64,000 nucleotides of DNA from Paraphaeosphaeria minitans. Lineage: Eukaryota; Ascomycota; Dothideomycetes; Pleosporales; Didymosphaeriaceae. Each line of letters opens with the position of its first letter. The first letter of the stretch is position 1. The stretch covers positions 868,001 to 932,000 of the forward strand of contig WJXW01000005.1 in NCBI GenBank assembly GCA_015832175.1. Reading direction: 5' to 3'. The translations under genes and the position numbers were made by a program. This document shows positions 22,198 to 33,066 of the stretch, piece by piece. The notes beneath the pieces are model-generated. The model did no database searches and was not told where the DNA came from. It saw only the letters and a program-made list of their open reading frames with translations.

Positions 22198-22773
22198 GTC
22201 GATGGCTGATGATTGTCAGCGATGACTTCTGCCCAAGGCCGCGACACCCACGTGTACATGATGCATGCACAGAAGGTTCTATCCAAGCATTCCAACCTAC
22301 CGAAGTATCGCACCGAGACACGTCGCCTCGTCGTAAAATGGAAAATTCACGAAGCGGCCAGCCTTTTGCAAAAGGTAGGCGGCAGCCTTCAGCCTGATGG
22401 GGCCTCAACGGGTCTGGTGATTATGGGAAGTCACAGGAAGTGGGAGAGGTGAGCGATGATTGCAGTACCCAGTATACCCTTATGCGGCTCACCGCCCCAT
22501 GCGCTGACCACTGTCACACGTCGGGCCGCTGATTGGAAACTGGTCCACTGTGTGGGTGAAGGACCTCTGGCTGCTCGCACGGACACCGGTGTAGGTTGAG
22601 CGGGATGCCGGCGCAAGCGACAGCAATTTGTGAGTGCCGCCGAACGACGTGGTTGCGATGCAGGCCCAGATCGAGTGGCATGGTGGCATAGTGGCATGCG
22701 CGAAGCAAGGCTCTCTAGCCACTTCGGGGAGTGGTGAAGGTTTGATGCAGCGCGTTGCTTGCGGCCTCCTCCT

Positions 22774-22816
22774 GCTAGGTAGGTAGACTGCCTCCCTCCC
22801 TAGCTAAGTCTACCTA
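22774..22816. repeat. TAGG/CCTA inverted block
   Basis: GCTAGGTAGGTAGACTG on one side faces AGTCTACCTACC on the other around a CTCCCTCC spacer, giving a potential hairpin. Confidence 0.75.
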
Positions 22817-23131
22817 CCCTCTGTATCCAGAGGGCGCAAGGCGATGGTTGCCTTCTTTGCCAAGCCGAACACTGCCGCCACGCCGAAACCAACGACGCCC
22901 ACACATGGGTGGCTGTGTCGAGCAGAGGCTGCCAATGGAGAGCGAGTGTGCGCTCAGCCTGCCGTGTCATGATGAAAACCACTTTGCGCAGCTTCTGGGC
23001 ACACGAACAGTCATCGAGTAGGTACATAGGTATGCCCCTTGGTGTGGCTTGTCGAGAGCAGAGACTCGAGCGTCCGGCAAAATTGAAGAGCCAACAAGCT
23101 CACGCGCACTGCGTGGGGCAAGGCTGATGTT

Positions 23132-23180
23132 CAGCCCTACCTACCCTACCTACCCTACCGACATTACCTAGACTACCTGC
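23132..23180. repeat. CCTACCTACC array
   Basis: Imperfect CTACC/CCTA repeats (CTACCTACCCTACCTACCCTACC and following) in intergenic DNA. Confidence 0.7.
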
Positions 23181-23704
23181 CGTACGCCCAATCGCATCGC
23201 AAATCGAACGGTGCGCAATGCCCATGTTCTAGGGCAGACGGTGCGGGCGACGGGCGTCACAGGAGATGGCCGCAAGTCGCCGCGGCCCGAGTGCAAGTAC
23301 AAAGGAAGAAGAAGAAGAGAAGATGAAATCAATGGCCCTGATACCTAGTGACGGAACTTCGATTCTGAACGTACAGCTGCTCGGCGCTCGCACATGCTAC
23401 CGTACGGTAGGGAACAGCAACAAGGAAAATCATAGCGAAGGTAAGAACGCCGGAAATGCGTCCACGCACGGCCACATCATCAACATGGTCAAAATCAAGC
23501 GTGTACCATCCTCAGCGTCGACGGGTAAGAAAGCCCACCAACACCGATGAACCTCTACCGAGGACAGACACCAACATACCATGGGGATATCTAGCAGCGA
23601 AACGGAGCGCAAAACAACCCCAAAATCCAAAACTAAGCGAATGCAACTACATTTCTCACGGTTGCACAACGGAGCGCAGCACCCATGGCCAACGCATCGT
23701 CAGC

Positions 23705-26700
23705 TTACTGTGCCTGGTACTGATAGTTTCGCTGCGGCGCAGCCATGTATGCCATATCTGGAAACGTAGCAGGCGGCTGATACTGCATGGGGTTCGTTGT
23801 ATCGAAACCGCTCATATCAGTCATGCCTTTGGCGCCCATGCTCTGCGGCTCTTGCGTAAAGTACTGCGACGCCATCGTGTCTGTCGAAAAAGGAGCCGTG
23901 TCAACTGGAGAGGTATTGAACATGGGCGCTTGTTTTCCAATCGCCGACACAGGTGTCACGGGGAACCGGTTGACTCCGTTCTGCATGCTGCCGTTCATGT
24001 ATTGCTGGTTCGGAATCTGGAGGTTGTTGACACATGCGCCCCGGGCTTTTGACGGCTCCTGCAGCCCGGGGTATGTCCGTCCAGAATAGTTGTGGGGGTT
24101 TGGCATAGCATAATTTGCATAGTTGCCACTCGGTACTTGCTCTTGCGGGTTCTTGAACGGCACCATTTGTGGGGGCGGATATGTGTGCATCACCCCTGAT
24201 GCTGCACCCGGCGAATCGGAAGGATATTGTCCATACGACGGATCAATTCCAGGCGCCAGGGTGGAGTTCGGATGGTAGCGAGATGGGTTGTCCACGGGCG
24301 ATCGGTTCGGCGTGGCCGAAAGCTTGCGAGATTCTGGAATCTCAACCACAGGGCTAATGACAGTGTCGGCACTGATCTGCTTCTGGTCGACAAGGGGCAG
24401 AATTGGCATGCTTATCTGCTCCATGTGCTTTGCGAGATGAACGGTAAGTTTCTTCCAACTGGTGCAGATGTTTCCACAAAATCGGCACGGTTCATCCTTA
24501 GGTTGCTTCGTCGTGTCACGGCGGCACCGAGCTACGAGTCCCCAAATGTCATCTGCGAGCATGTTAGCGACCGGATCCTTCAAGATGCAGGGTAACGTAC
24601 CTGAATCCGCGTTCCCGGGCGCGTCTTTGGCCGAGCCCTTACCGGTCCGCTGTCGCGGTTCTGCGATTTTATGTTCTCGCACAAGATGCTGCACGAAATT
24701 GTCTTTCCGGTAGCAGATATGGTTACAGTCAGCAATCTGACATGTCCAGTGCTCCAACTGGCGATGGCGCTCATTTTCATGCCTGACCCAGTCGGCTTTA
24801 CGCTTAAAGGATTTGGGTTCTCCACAATTGGGGAAAGTGCAAGTGAACGGTTGCACATCCTCGTGAACATGCTTTGTCCAGTCAGACGGTTTGTAAAACT
24901 TCTTGACTTTGAAACAGAGCGGGCACTCGAATTCGGCAGGTAGACGCTTGACCGGGGGCAAGGGAACGCCAGAGGGGAACCCGGCTGCGGCGAGCGTTCC
25001 CTCTGCTGGAGTTTCGCCATCGTCGTCATCGGATTCTGGTGCTGTAACTTGGAATCCAAGGAACGGCGCTTCGCCGTCCTTGTTCCCAGCTTTAGGTGTC
25101 AATTGTTTAGAGTCTCCACCCAACTCAGTGCAGAACTTATGAGAAGAGCCGTTGGATGAGCAACTCCCATTTTCGACTGCAATACGATGCTTCACCTTGA
25201 ACTCCATTAGGCGTTTGTAGCGTCTGACCTGTTCTTGCGTGATTCGTTCCACCATGTAGTCCGTCAATCGTGGATTGAGTTGCCTGGCATGGGTCTTGAA
25301 ACCTTCGGGCGTTGGGATGATAGGATGGGACCGAACCTCGAGATTCATGGTGATGGCTTCTTGCATGTCGTCTTCGTCGTCCTCTCCAGTCGGGCTTTGC
25401 TGTGCTGATGGTTTGGTGGCTTCTGTCTCTGCGAGTGGTGAAGCGAGCATCGGCATCGGAGGCCCTCCATGCTGGGTCATGAGCTCAGCTAGCCCAGGAG
25501 ATTTACCTATATCGCTTCGACTCCTGGTCCGTCTGATTGCATTTTTGGCTCCTCGGTACCAAGTTCCAGTGTTTGGCGTCAATCCTGTAGAACTAGGAGG
25601 TCCGATGTCCCTGGTATGTATTGCCACAGTGGTATCCAAGCGTGGTGATTTCGGCCGACCCCAGCTTCCCATCCGCTTTGGTTTTTCCATCACAGGCTCT
25701 TTAGGCTTCTCGGCCACATTTTCTTGCGACTGTGGCTGGGCAGGGATGCTGCCTTTACGCTTCAACAGGTTGGTAGGTTTACGCGTTGGGAGAATGTTCT
25801 CCAAAAAGCTTGGACGCCTCTGTCTGTCTTTTTGCTTCTTGAGATCCGGTTCAATGACCTTGATCACGCCTGGGGCAGCTCTAACGCTGCCCAGATCAGA
25901 CTCGCTGAGACGCCGCGACCCAACGGTGGCCGCGAGCGACGCTGACTCTACGTCTTTGGCTCGGAGACGGAATCGCATCATTGCGGCGCTCGAAGTGGGA
26001 GGTTGATAACGTGTCGTCGATGTTGCGGGTTGCGAAGGCACGTCTACCCATGGGCGGACAATAGCACCTAGCAAGCCACCGTGCTGTATAGGTGGAAAGT
26101 ACGACATCTCGTTATCGGCCTGGTTTGCAACAACACTGACTTTGGCTGGCGGTGATTCGGGTACTTCGTCCTCTTCGTCGCTCTCGTCATCATTCTCGCT
26201 GCGTTCGTTTATGTAAAGTCCGGGGCCGGGAATGCTAGAGTCGTCGAACCGATCAAAATCAGTGCGCACGCCAAGTCCGTAACCAGGCCCGATGGCTTGA
26301 TGGCCGTGCGCATCGTTTGTGCTCTTTGCCCTTCTTCGAGTGGTGAATGGTTTCAGCAGATTTGTTGACGAGCCTCCGTCCCCTGCTTCACTTCCAACCT
26401 CGCTTTTGGAAAGCCAATCATGGACATCAAGCTTTTTTTCTTCCATTTTCCTATGATCGGCAATTTCGTCGAGGCTGGGAACCCATGCATCGCCTATTGC
26501 ATCACGGTCTTCTGGTGTGAGCCCTGCTTGACCAGATGTGGGGCTGATTATCCATGATCCATCATCGTTGCGCTGGGCACTTCCAACGACAGGCTGAACT
26601 CGCAATGGTTGTTGCATATCGTCATCATCACCGCCATCATCCGAGGACTCGTCGTTGGGGAAAGGAGAGAGGTGATTACCCGAGCGGCGACTACCATGAC

Positions 26701-27655
26701 TGCGCTTGCTCATGGGTCTGCTAACATCGGAGTGGGAAGGGGAGTCTCGTCCGCCATAGTTTTCTACACGAACGATGGGGCTGGTCAGATGAGTTGCACG
26801 GGGTTGAGGGTTGGCAAGCGACAAGTTGCTGGGGCTGTTCGTCAAGGCTGGACTTGGTTGCTGTTTGATCGGTGTCGAGTGCTGCGGCGGTACAGTTCGA
26901 CTGGGTGGGGTGGAAGAAGTGTTGTACTCAAGACCCGTATACTGGGCGTTGGAGAAATTTGCAATCCTCGACATATCGTCTGTAACAACAGGGCTAGATT
27001 TGTTGGTTGGACAGGGCGACAAGATTTGGGAGTGAGAATCTAACCGTGCGTTGCTCGGAATGGTAGGCGCTTGAGCGTTGTAGGTGGCCAAGGTATTACT
27101 GGCCAACGTGGCCATGTCCACTTCTCCTTGGTACGGAGGGAAAAGTTGAGATGCGACGCGGTCGGCAAAATTCAGCTGCTGGAGAGAGTCGTCGAGGAAG
27201 TGGCCGTTGAAGGTGGGAGTCGCATAGTTGCTCAGATCGTGATAGCTTGGGTCGCTCATGTACCCAGTCTCGGGACTGAGATGATCCACGGAGTGGGAAG
27301 GTGAAATACTCTGACCGTTTCTGCTTTGCGGGGAAAGACTGTAGTTGTTCGTCTGCATGTACACATGAGCAGGAGGGTATGTCTGGTTGACAACATCAGG
27401 GTGCAAGGAAGAGTCGAAGGAGGATGCAGTGTTGGGCGAGAAGACGGCTTCCTGTCCCGTAGGTGCGGTCATGGAGCCATAGTCGATCATGGAAGTCGGT
27501 TCGGCAGAAAAGGTGAATTGGCCATGCGCATCGGACAATAGGAAGTTGGCTGAGGAGGTGGGGAGGAAAGTGTTTGTCGATCCATGGTCAGTGTGGCGCT
27601 GCTTGCGCAGTTGACCATTAAAAGCCTGTGGGCGGTCGTCCATGGTACTCGTCAT
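23705..27655 (-). CDS. Large C2H2 zinc-finger protein (1300 aa)
   Basis: Exons 27655-24601 and 24552-23705. The 48 nt intron (GTACGT...CGCTAACAT...CGCAG) is a multiple of three with no stop, so the frame reads through it; splicing joins NADS directly to DDIWGLV. The N-terminal ~900 residues are disordered, Ser/Pro-rich, with acidic runs (DDGGDDDD) and basic phosphosite-like RRPS stretches. Near residues 920-1030 are zinc fingers: CPLCFKVKKFYKPSDWTKHVHED, CTFPNC...KADWVRHENERH, C...CNHICYRKDNFVQHLVREH, and later CRFCGNICTSWKKLTVHLAKH. The last ~200 residues are Pro/Asn/Tyr/Gln-rich, like an activation region. Finger order and spacing match the other two C2H2 genes here. The start could also be the second Met, four codons on. 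Confidence 0.87.
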   Translation of the reverse strand: MTSTMDDRPQAFNGQLRKQRHTDHGSTNTFLPTSSANFLLSDAHGQFTFSAEPTSMIDYGSMTAPTGQEAVFSPNTASSFDSSLHPDVVNQTYPPAHVYMQTNNYSLSPQSRNGQSISPSHSVDHLSPETGYMSDPSYHDLSNYATPTFNGHFLDDSLQQLNFADRVASQLFPPYQGEVDMATLASNTLATYNAQAPTIPSNARLDSHSQILSPCPTNKSSPVVTDDMSRIANFSNAQYTGLEYNTSSTPPSRTVPPQHSTPIKQQPSPALTNSPSNLSLANPQPRATHLTSPIVRVENYGGRDSPSHSDVSRPMSKRSHGSRRSGNHLSPFPNDESSDDGGDDDDMQQPLRVQPVVGSAQRNDDGSWIISPTSGQAGLTPEDRDAIGDAWVPSLDEIADHRKMEEKKLDVHDWLSKSEVGSEAGDGGSSTNLLKPFTTRRRAKSTNDAHGHQAIGPGYGLGVRTDFDRFDDSSIPGPGLYINERSENDDESDEEDEVPESPPAKVSVVANQADNEMSYFPPIQHGGLLGAIVRPWVDVPSQPATSTTRYQPPTSSAAMMRFRLRAKDVESASLAATVGSRRLSESDLGSVRAAPGVIKVIEPDLKKQKDRQRRPSFLENILPTRKPTNLLKRKGSIPAQPQSQENVAEKPKEPVMEKPKRMGSWGRPKSPRLDTTVAIHTRDIGPPSSTGLTPNTGTWYRGAKNAIRRTRSRSDIGKSPGLAELMTQHGGPPMPMLASPLAETEATKPSAQQSPTGEDDEDDMQEAITMNLEVRSHPIIPTPEGFKTHARQLNPRLTDYMVERITQEQVRRYKRLMEFKVKHRIAVENGSCSSNGSSHKFCTELGGDSKQLTPKAGNKDGEAPFLGFQVTAPESDDDDGETPAEGTLAAAGFPSGVPLPPVKRLPAEFECPLCFKVKKFYKPSDWTKHVHEDVQPFTCTFPNCGEPKSFKRKADWVRHENERHRQLEHWTCQIADCNHICYRKDNFVQHLVREHKIAEPRQRTGKGSAKDAPGNADSGTLPCILKDPVANMLADDIWGLVARCRRDTTKQPKDEPCRFCGNICTSWKKLTVHLAKHMEQISMPILPLVDQKQISADTVISPVVEIPESRKLSATPNRSPVDNPSRYHPNSTLAPGIDPSYGQYPSDSPGAASGVMHTYPPPQMVPFKNPQEQVPSGNYANYAMPNPHNYSGRTYPGLQEPSKARGACVNNLQIPNQQYMNGSMQNGVNRFPVTPVSAIGKQAPMFNTSPVDTAPFSTDTMASQYFTQEPQSMGAKGMTDMSGFDTTNPMQYQPPATFPDMAYMAAPQRNYQYQAQ

Positions 27656-28420
27656 GGGGAGTGCGGGTCCTGGAAGGCAGAAGCCAAGGCGAATTTGGAG
27701 TCGCGAAGGAAGCGGCGATGGTCAACCAGATGCACCTCGGCTGAGGAAAGGGTCGGCAGTAACGTGACTGGCTGGCGCGTTGGCAGATCAGGGAGCCATA
27801 ACGCTGGCCGGCAGCCTAGAGCAGAGACAAGATGGAATGGGCGACAGGTCGAAAGGCGGCGAGGTGTGGGTAAAGCGACACGAAGGGCGACAGACGAGAG
27901 CAGCAGGTGCAACGGCGAGCGAGAAGAGAAATGCTGGACGATGAAGTGTCGCAACGCACAGGGATCGTAGAGCACCTGAGGCGCAGAGGCTAATAATGGG
28001 CAGTGCTAGGTAGTGCTTCAGGGGAAGGGGACGAAAAGCGCCAGGGTCGGTGGAGGGTGGAGGTGGAGGGTGGAGGTGGAAGTGGAGGTGGAGGTGGAGA
28101 GATGAAGGCGACGGGCGGCCAGGGGAGGGTTGATGCTGAAACGTAGGCGGGAAGGTTCGCGATGTGGCTGCGATTGAAGGCCAGCCGCAGCAGCGAAAGA
28201 CTCGAGACACCGGTCAAGGCGGACTCCCGAGAAGATGGTGCCAAGACGGTGCGAGGGGCGCGAGGTGTGAGCGGGCAGCGGGCAGCGGCAACGTTGCCTC
28301 TGGAGCCCGGGTGCGCCAGCAGCAGCAGCAGCAGCAGCGGGGGGAGAGCAGCACGTACCGTACCGTACAGCTTGGGTCGGAGGTCGAGCACGATGACGAG
28401 ATGGGAGCTGGACTAGGTAT

Positions 28421-28483
28421 CTACCTGGACTACCCAGACTACCTAGACTACCTAGACTACCTAGACTACCTAGACTACCTAGA
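28421..28483. repeat. 9 bp minisatellite, about seven copies
   Basis: Units of CTACCTAGA run from 28421, the first two slightly divergent, then degenerate into CTATTTACC. Confidence 0.9.
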
Positions 28484-28532
28484 CTATTTACCTACTAGAC
28501 TACCTGCTGGCAACTCGAGGCAGATTTGCTGA

Positions 28533-28541
28533 TAGGCAGGT

Positions 28542-28592
<51 letters not shown>

Positions 28593-28628
28593 TAGGTAGG
28601 TAGGTAGGTAGGTAGGTAGGTAGGTAGG
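28533..28628. repeat. AGGC then AGGT tetranucleotide arrays
   Basis: An uninterrupted AGGC array to about 28590 passes directly into an AGGT array of about nine units. The two differ by one base, suggesting one array arose from the other by point mutation and spread. Confidence 0.92.
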
Positions 28629-28906
28629 AATGCGACGAGACACAGCCCCAAGCTCTTGTGCGTGGGCGTGGGCGTGTGTGGCTATGCTGCTCACTTCTTC
28701 TGGGTACGGTAGTCTACTCGAGTCTCACGGTGCTCTCCTCGCCTGTCTGGCCCCTCTGGTTTGTCCCTCACTGCAGCTAGACGCTGGAGAGTCGAGACTC
28801 GGCGGGAGCATCACGTCAGCTCCGACACTCGCCCGCCGTGAGATGGCGCACGCCGTTGCCCGGGCGCTTAAAATCAACGGGCTGCCGAGCGAGCCAGAGA
28901 ATGATC

Positions 28907-29059
28907 TACCTAGGCACCTACCTACCTAGTACCTACCTACCTAGTACCTACCTACCTAGGTACCTACCTACCTAGTACCTACCTACCTAGTACCTACCTA
29001 CCTAAGGTACATATCTACCTACCCACCTACCCACCTACCCATACACCTACCGTACCTAT
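28907..29059. repeat. CCTA array with 13-14 bp higher-order unit
   Basis: CTACCTACCTAGTAC units repeat about six times, with one inverted TAGGTACCTA joint, and decay into CCCACCTA copies. Smaller related blocks follow at about 29107-29140 and 29245-29271. Confidence 0.88.
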
Positions 29060-29803
29060 TTGTGCCCGTGTGCAGTCCAGCGATCCGATCAGCGTCTTCA
29101 CGAGGCCGTAGGTAGGTATCCACCTACCTACCTACCTACCGTCCTGCCGCAAAGGTGGCCACAGGCTACAGCACGCTGGTCCGGCTCCGGCGTCACGCCC
29201 AGCCGCCGCGGTACCTAGCGGCAGCGGCAGCGATGGTGGGGCATGGGTACCTAGGTAGGTAGGTACCTACATGTCGACGCCTCGAGTGGCACCCCATTGA
29301 ATTCCATTGCAACAACCCAGCGCGTGGCGTTTGCTCCCCCAAAATAGACAGTCCGAATTGGTGCCTCACGGAAGACACGACGTCTGCTGATGAATCAATC
29401 CGGGGTCGTTCGGCACGCCACGCGCATCAGACCTTCCCAGCTGGGTTGGTTGGAGAACCCGTGACAAGCATCGACTGCGTGCTTTGCGCCCATCGCATCC
29501 GCTTAGGTACCTAGGTACCGTGGGTATTCATCCACCCGCTCGCTTCCCCGATCCTTACTCTAGACATCTACCACCGTCGCCAGAAGATCCTTCCGCTCGA
29601 GCCTCCAACCCATTGAACCTCCGCGCTTCAAACCCACGACTCTCTGGCCCCCGCACTACCTAACCAGATCCGATGCCCGCGGGTCAACATCGTCCGTCCT
29701 TTGGAAATGCCTTGTCCCGCACTGCTTTGTGATGTCGTCTTTCTAACGCCCCAATGTCAGCGCTAGAATCTCGTCTTTATAACGTCCCAATGTCAGTGCT
29801 AGA

Positions 29804-31153
29804 ATGGCAGTAGTCCACCGCGAGACTCTTTGTCCATGGTACCAATGCGACGCAGCCACATGGCTTCACCAGGTCAAAGGAACATGCTCCATTTGTGCGC
29901 ATCACGACAACCACCACCACAGCCTTTGTCCTGTGTTCTGGTTCATAAGGATGGCTGATACGCCCTTCATTGTCAAGCTAACTCGCATCCTACGTAAAAC
30001 AGCACTCTACATAGAAGCTCAACCGAGTCAATCTTCTACCTCCAAGTCCAACATGCTACGTACAAAAACCGAATACTTACAGCAAACTTTTGGTACGACA
30101 GACGAAGTCCAGATATGGCACAAGGAGGAGGACAACATCCATGACGCACACATTTCTGGAACCGTGAAGCTCGCACTTCCGTATGAAGCGCCCGTTCACC
30201 CCCCTCTACCTTCTGTGGAAGAGATCAGGCAGGCATGGAAAACATCCAGACTTACACAGCCAGGAGGGCTGTGTTCTGTGTGCAGAATAGGCCCAATGGT
30301 CGTCAAATTCAGCACAGGCATTAGGATTTTGCAAGTACGTCAGCTGACCCGTGAGGAGCTCGCAAGCATTGACCACCAGTCTTTAGGAAGCCGAGAATCT
30401 ACTCTACCTCCAGGAACATACAAAGGTCCGAGCGCCCAGGTTGTATGCCGCATACAAAGAAAACTATCCGCAAGGGGAAGACGGGCTGGTGTTGGCGAAT
30501 TTCCTCGTCATGGAATTCATAGAGGGCATGACCATGACGGAAGATTATTTCATGGACATGGAGAAACGGGATCAGCGGATGCTCCTCCAAAGGCTGGGCG
30601 AGCAACTGCAGCTTCTGCGGTCCGTTAAGCCTCCAGGCCGCGCATACTATGGTAGGGTCAGCCATCAGGGCTGGACTCGCATAACATCGTTCCTCTATTC
30701 GATGAAACCAGGCTTCCAAGGGCCTACGACACCTAAGAGGAGCTCATGTTGGCGTTTTACGAGGCGACTGAATTTCGCCTTTCGAGATGGTCTTGCGACC
30801 CCGACTACGGCGAGGACGAGATCAAGCATCTCGAAGACATCAAACGCGTCCTGTGGCCCAGTGAGCATCGTGAGCCCATGCTCACACATTTCGACATCAA
30901 GTGGCCGAACATGGTTGTGAGTCCCATCAAGCCGTCCGCGGGCGGCGAACCTGGTGATTGGAAAGTGACTTTGATTGATTGGGACCATGCCGGATGGGCA
31001 CCTGCTTATATGCAAAAAGCATCCCTCTTCCAACGCTTACCCGTGCTCGAAGAGATACGCGCGCAAGAAACATTCTGCGGGTTTCACAGGAGCCAATACA
31101 AAGAAGAGATGGACGTCTTGATGTTCGAAGGATTCACACTGGGTCTGTTGTGA
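29804..31153 (+). pseudogene. APH / choline-kinase-like phosphotransferase with a frame break
   Basis: Exon 29804-30334, a 52 nt intron (GTACGT...CTTTAG), then coding from 30387 to 31153. The intron junction restores GIRILQ + EAENLLYLQEHTKVRAPRLYAAY, the usual nucleotide-pocket helix of aminoglycoside-phosphotransferase-like kinases. MEFIEGMTM is the hinge, THFDIKWPNM is the Brenner motif with catalytic Asp and Asn, and LIDWDHAGW is the metal-binding segment. Between 30718 and 30740 the frame moves and the frame used downstream contains TAA (30734-30736) exactly where the family has a short G-P-[YF]-D-x-[YF]-E-E block. One base appears to be lost and one sense codon changed to a stop. No consensus intron removes this. 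It is probably a recent pseudogene; a sequence error would have to explain two lesions. Fungal relatives phosphorylate small molecules, substrate unknown. Confidence 0.7.
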
Positions 31154-31453
31154 GTCGCCCTTGAAATCGCCGGCACCGGAACGCTTCGTCCGGGTGCCAT
31201 GTCTGAACTTTTTCCTGGGTATCTTGGGTCATGCATTTGGGCACTCGAAAAGACTCCCTGGTTTGCATGCGTGTATAGCCGTAAACAAAGAAATAAAAGA
31301 GCGAGCACCACATTTGATTAGACATCTGCGTAGTTCCTCCGATGACCCAGCGGACACCCGTCCCCAAGAGTTTTTGTCAGCAGAACCTTCATCACTTGAC
31401 CTGTACAGCTCCTATACCGGATTGTCGTTGTTTCGTTGCCATTTGTTAGCATG
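31154..31453. other. Short intergenic region between convergent genes
   Basis: I see no feature in this 300 bp beyond 3' flanking sequence. Confidence 0.6.
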
Positions 31454-31837
31454 CTAAGGTTGGTCAAGTTCCTGGAGTACGTTGACGATCCAGGCATTGA
31501 AAACGGCCGTTGCATGGGAACCGGTGGCCTCGTGCTGGGCAGAGTGTTGGACGAGAGGAATGGGAACGTTTTTGACCAAGGTGCTGAAATCGGCTGGGTC
31601 TGAGAACCAGCCAAGCTCTTGGATGGTAATTTGAGGGGAGGGGGCTTGCCGTATCGTTCTCAAGCTAGGTTTTTGAGCTTTTCTATGCACGAGGGAATGC
31701 AGCGTGCAGGTAGGTCTTGATAGTCGCGCTTCATCATCCTTTCCATGGCAAACCTGGATGTATAGCCCTTTGGTTTTGTCTGATTTGCTAAAGCCTGTCA
31801 GCACCATGTACTTGTGCCGAGGGAGATTAGAAGCCAT
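31454..31837 (-). CDS. Small uncharacterised protein (127 aa)
   Basis: Single-exon ORF starting MASNLPRHKYMVLTGFSKSDK. It has no signal peptide or membrane segment. It is moderately basic at the start, with a conserved-looking C-terminal amphipathic helix (TAVFNAWIVNVLQELDQP). I do not recognise a family. It is kept as a gene because codon content and amino-acid balance look normal and it lies between genes with no competing frame. Confidence 0.5.
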   Translation of the reverse strand: MASNLPRHKYMVLTGFSKSDKTKGLYIQVCHGKDDEARLSRPTCTLHSLVHRKAQKPSLRTIRQAPSPQITIQELGWFSDPADFSTLVKNVPIPLVQHSAQHEATGSHATAVFNAWIVNVLQELDQP

Positions 31838-33066
31838 TATCAGAGTGGTATCAGAATTGCGAGTACGAAGATGCGTGAGTGGTGAGGATGGTAACGCAAA
31901 GAAACATGGGTGGGCTTGTAGCTGGCTTAAAAGCAGAAATCCGCGTCATGTCTCTCGTTGCGCCGAGACTGACACAAAGCGACGCGAGACCTACGAGGGT
32001 TCTATGCGTAAACTGCATGTGTCAAACATTATCACAGGGTCTGCAAGACATCCTTTACCATAGCACAGCGCCACAGGTACAGCTGGGTGAAAATCAGAAG
32101 TGTCATGGTGCCAAGGGAGAAGGTCCCATTGGAGGACGAGCCGGTATCTGAGGGAAGCCAGAGTTATATCTACTGGAAGCGCGTTGAACAAGGATAGGTC
32201 ACCTAGCGCACAAAATCCATGGGAAATGCAGGTGATTTTCGAACGAACGGACACAACTTCGAGGCATAACTTGAATATGCGAATGCGAGATCTATGGAAT
32301 GTCGAGGATCGTGTGCCGTACCTAGGTATTCCAGTATGAGCCTTGAATGACACCAATTGTCGTCTCCTGGTGGGAGTTGGACAGTTCCAACAGGGCATGG
32401 GTAGGTAGGTAGGTAGGTAGGCAACCAACAGACGAGGAACAGGAAGTCATGACCGACGTACATTTGATGCAATCAGGACCAGCGAAGCAACAAAAAGGTA
32501 GACTACCCGGGCTGCGTGTTGGTTTGAGCAGGCTGGCCAACGACGCGGAAGATGTTAGGCGCGACAAGCCCAGAGCCAACTCGAGTCTCGGATGCACGTG
32601 GTGGGGCAGGTGCTTTGGCCAAGGCGGGCACTCGCAGCGCGAATGCTTCGGGCAGATGGAAGACTAGCACGGCAACGAACCACACTCGACTCCAAGGTAA
32701 GCCCGCGAACTAGCCGCTATGGACAGCTATCAAAGCTGCCATTTTGCACCTTCTCGCCCTCCTCCTCGCCCTCCTTGTTCCCGACCTCCACTCGGCAGTC
32801 TGTTTCATTTTCGCTCCGCATCGTCAACAGCGTCCGCAGTCCAAGCGTCACACAGTTGAACGTCGACAGGTCACAGCTTTTCATGTGACAACGTCACCCA
32901 TTCCTCCATCACCGCCCTCTTCTTGGACAGGAGTGACTGGCTGACCGCTGGGAATATTGTTGGGAACTTGTTGACAGCTCCGTTGATCCGCCCATCTGCG
33001 AACTCCGAGCGAGCCTCATCAACCTACCCGTTCAAACTCGCGCAGCTACGGCTCACCGCACACCCC
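31838..33066. other. Intergenic region
   Basis: It holds a short TAGG array at 32398-32422 and the promoter side of the 33067 gene, including pyrimidine-rich tracts near 32740-32790. No gene is called. Confidence 0.55.

Larger units (their letters stand above)
22198..23704. other. Intergenic between two minus-strand C2H2 genes
   Basis: About 1.5 kb holding the upstream region of the 943-aa gene. There are TAGG/CCTA inverted blocks at about 22774-22816 and 23132-23180. Short ORFs on both strands have no support as genes. Confidence 0.6.
27656..29803. other. Repeat-rich intergenic region
   Basis: About 2.1 kb between divergent genes. It contains a GGAGGT-rich purine stretch near 28040-28100, a CAG run near 28318-28338, a 9 bp minisatellite, AGGC/AGGT arrays and CCTA arrays listed separately. 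ORFs here are repeat-driven. The sequence at about 29750-29803 repeats CGTCCCAATGTCAG-like text twice upstream of the kinase-like gene. Confidence 0.6.

Noticed and set aside
28164..28532. ORF with Asp-Tyr-Leu repeats
   Set aside because: It is created by the 9 bp minisatellite; the flanking codons are low-complexity.
28907..29059. Telomere or subtelomere sequence
   Set aside because: The unit is CCTA/TAGG with higher-order 13-14 bp spacing, not the TTAGGG repeat, and it lies between ordinary genes.
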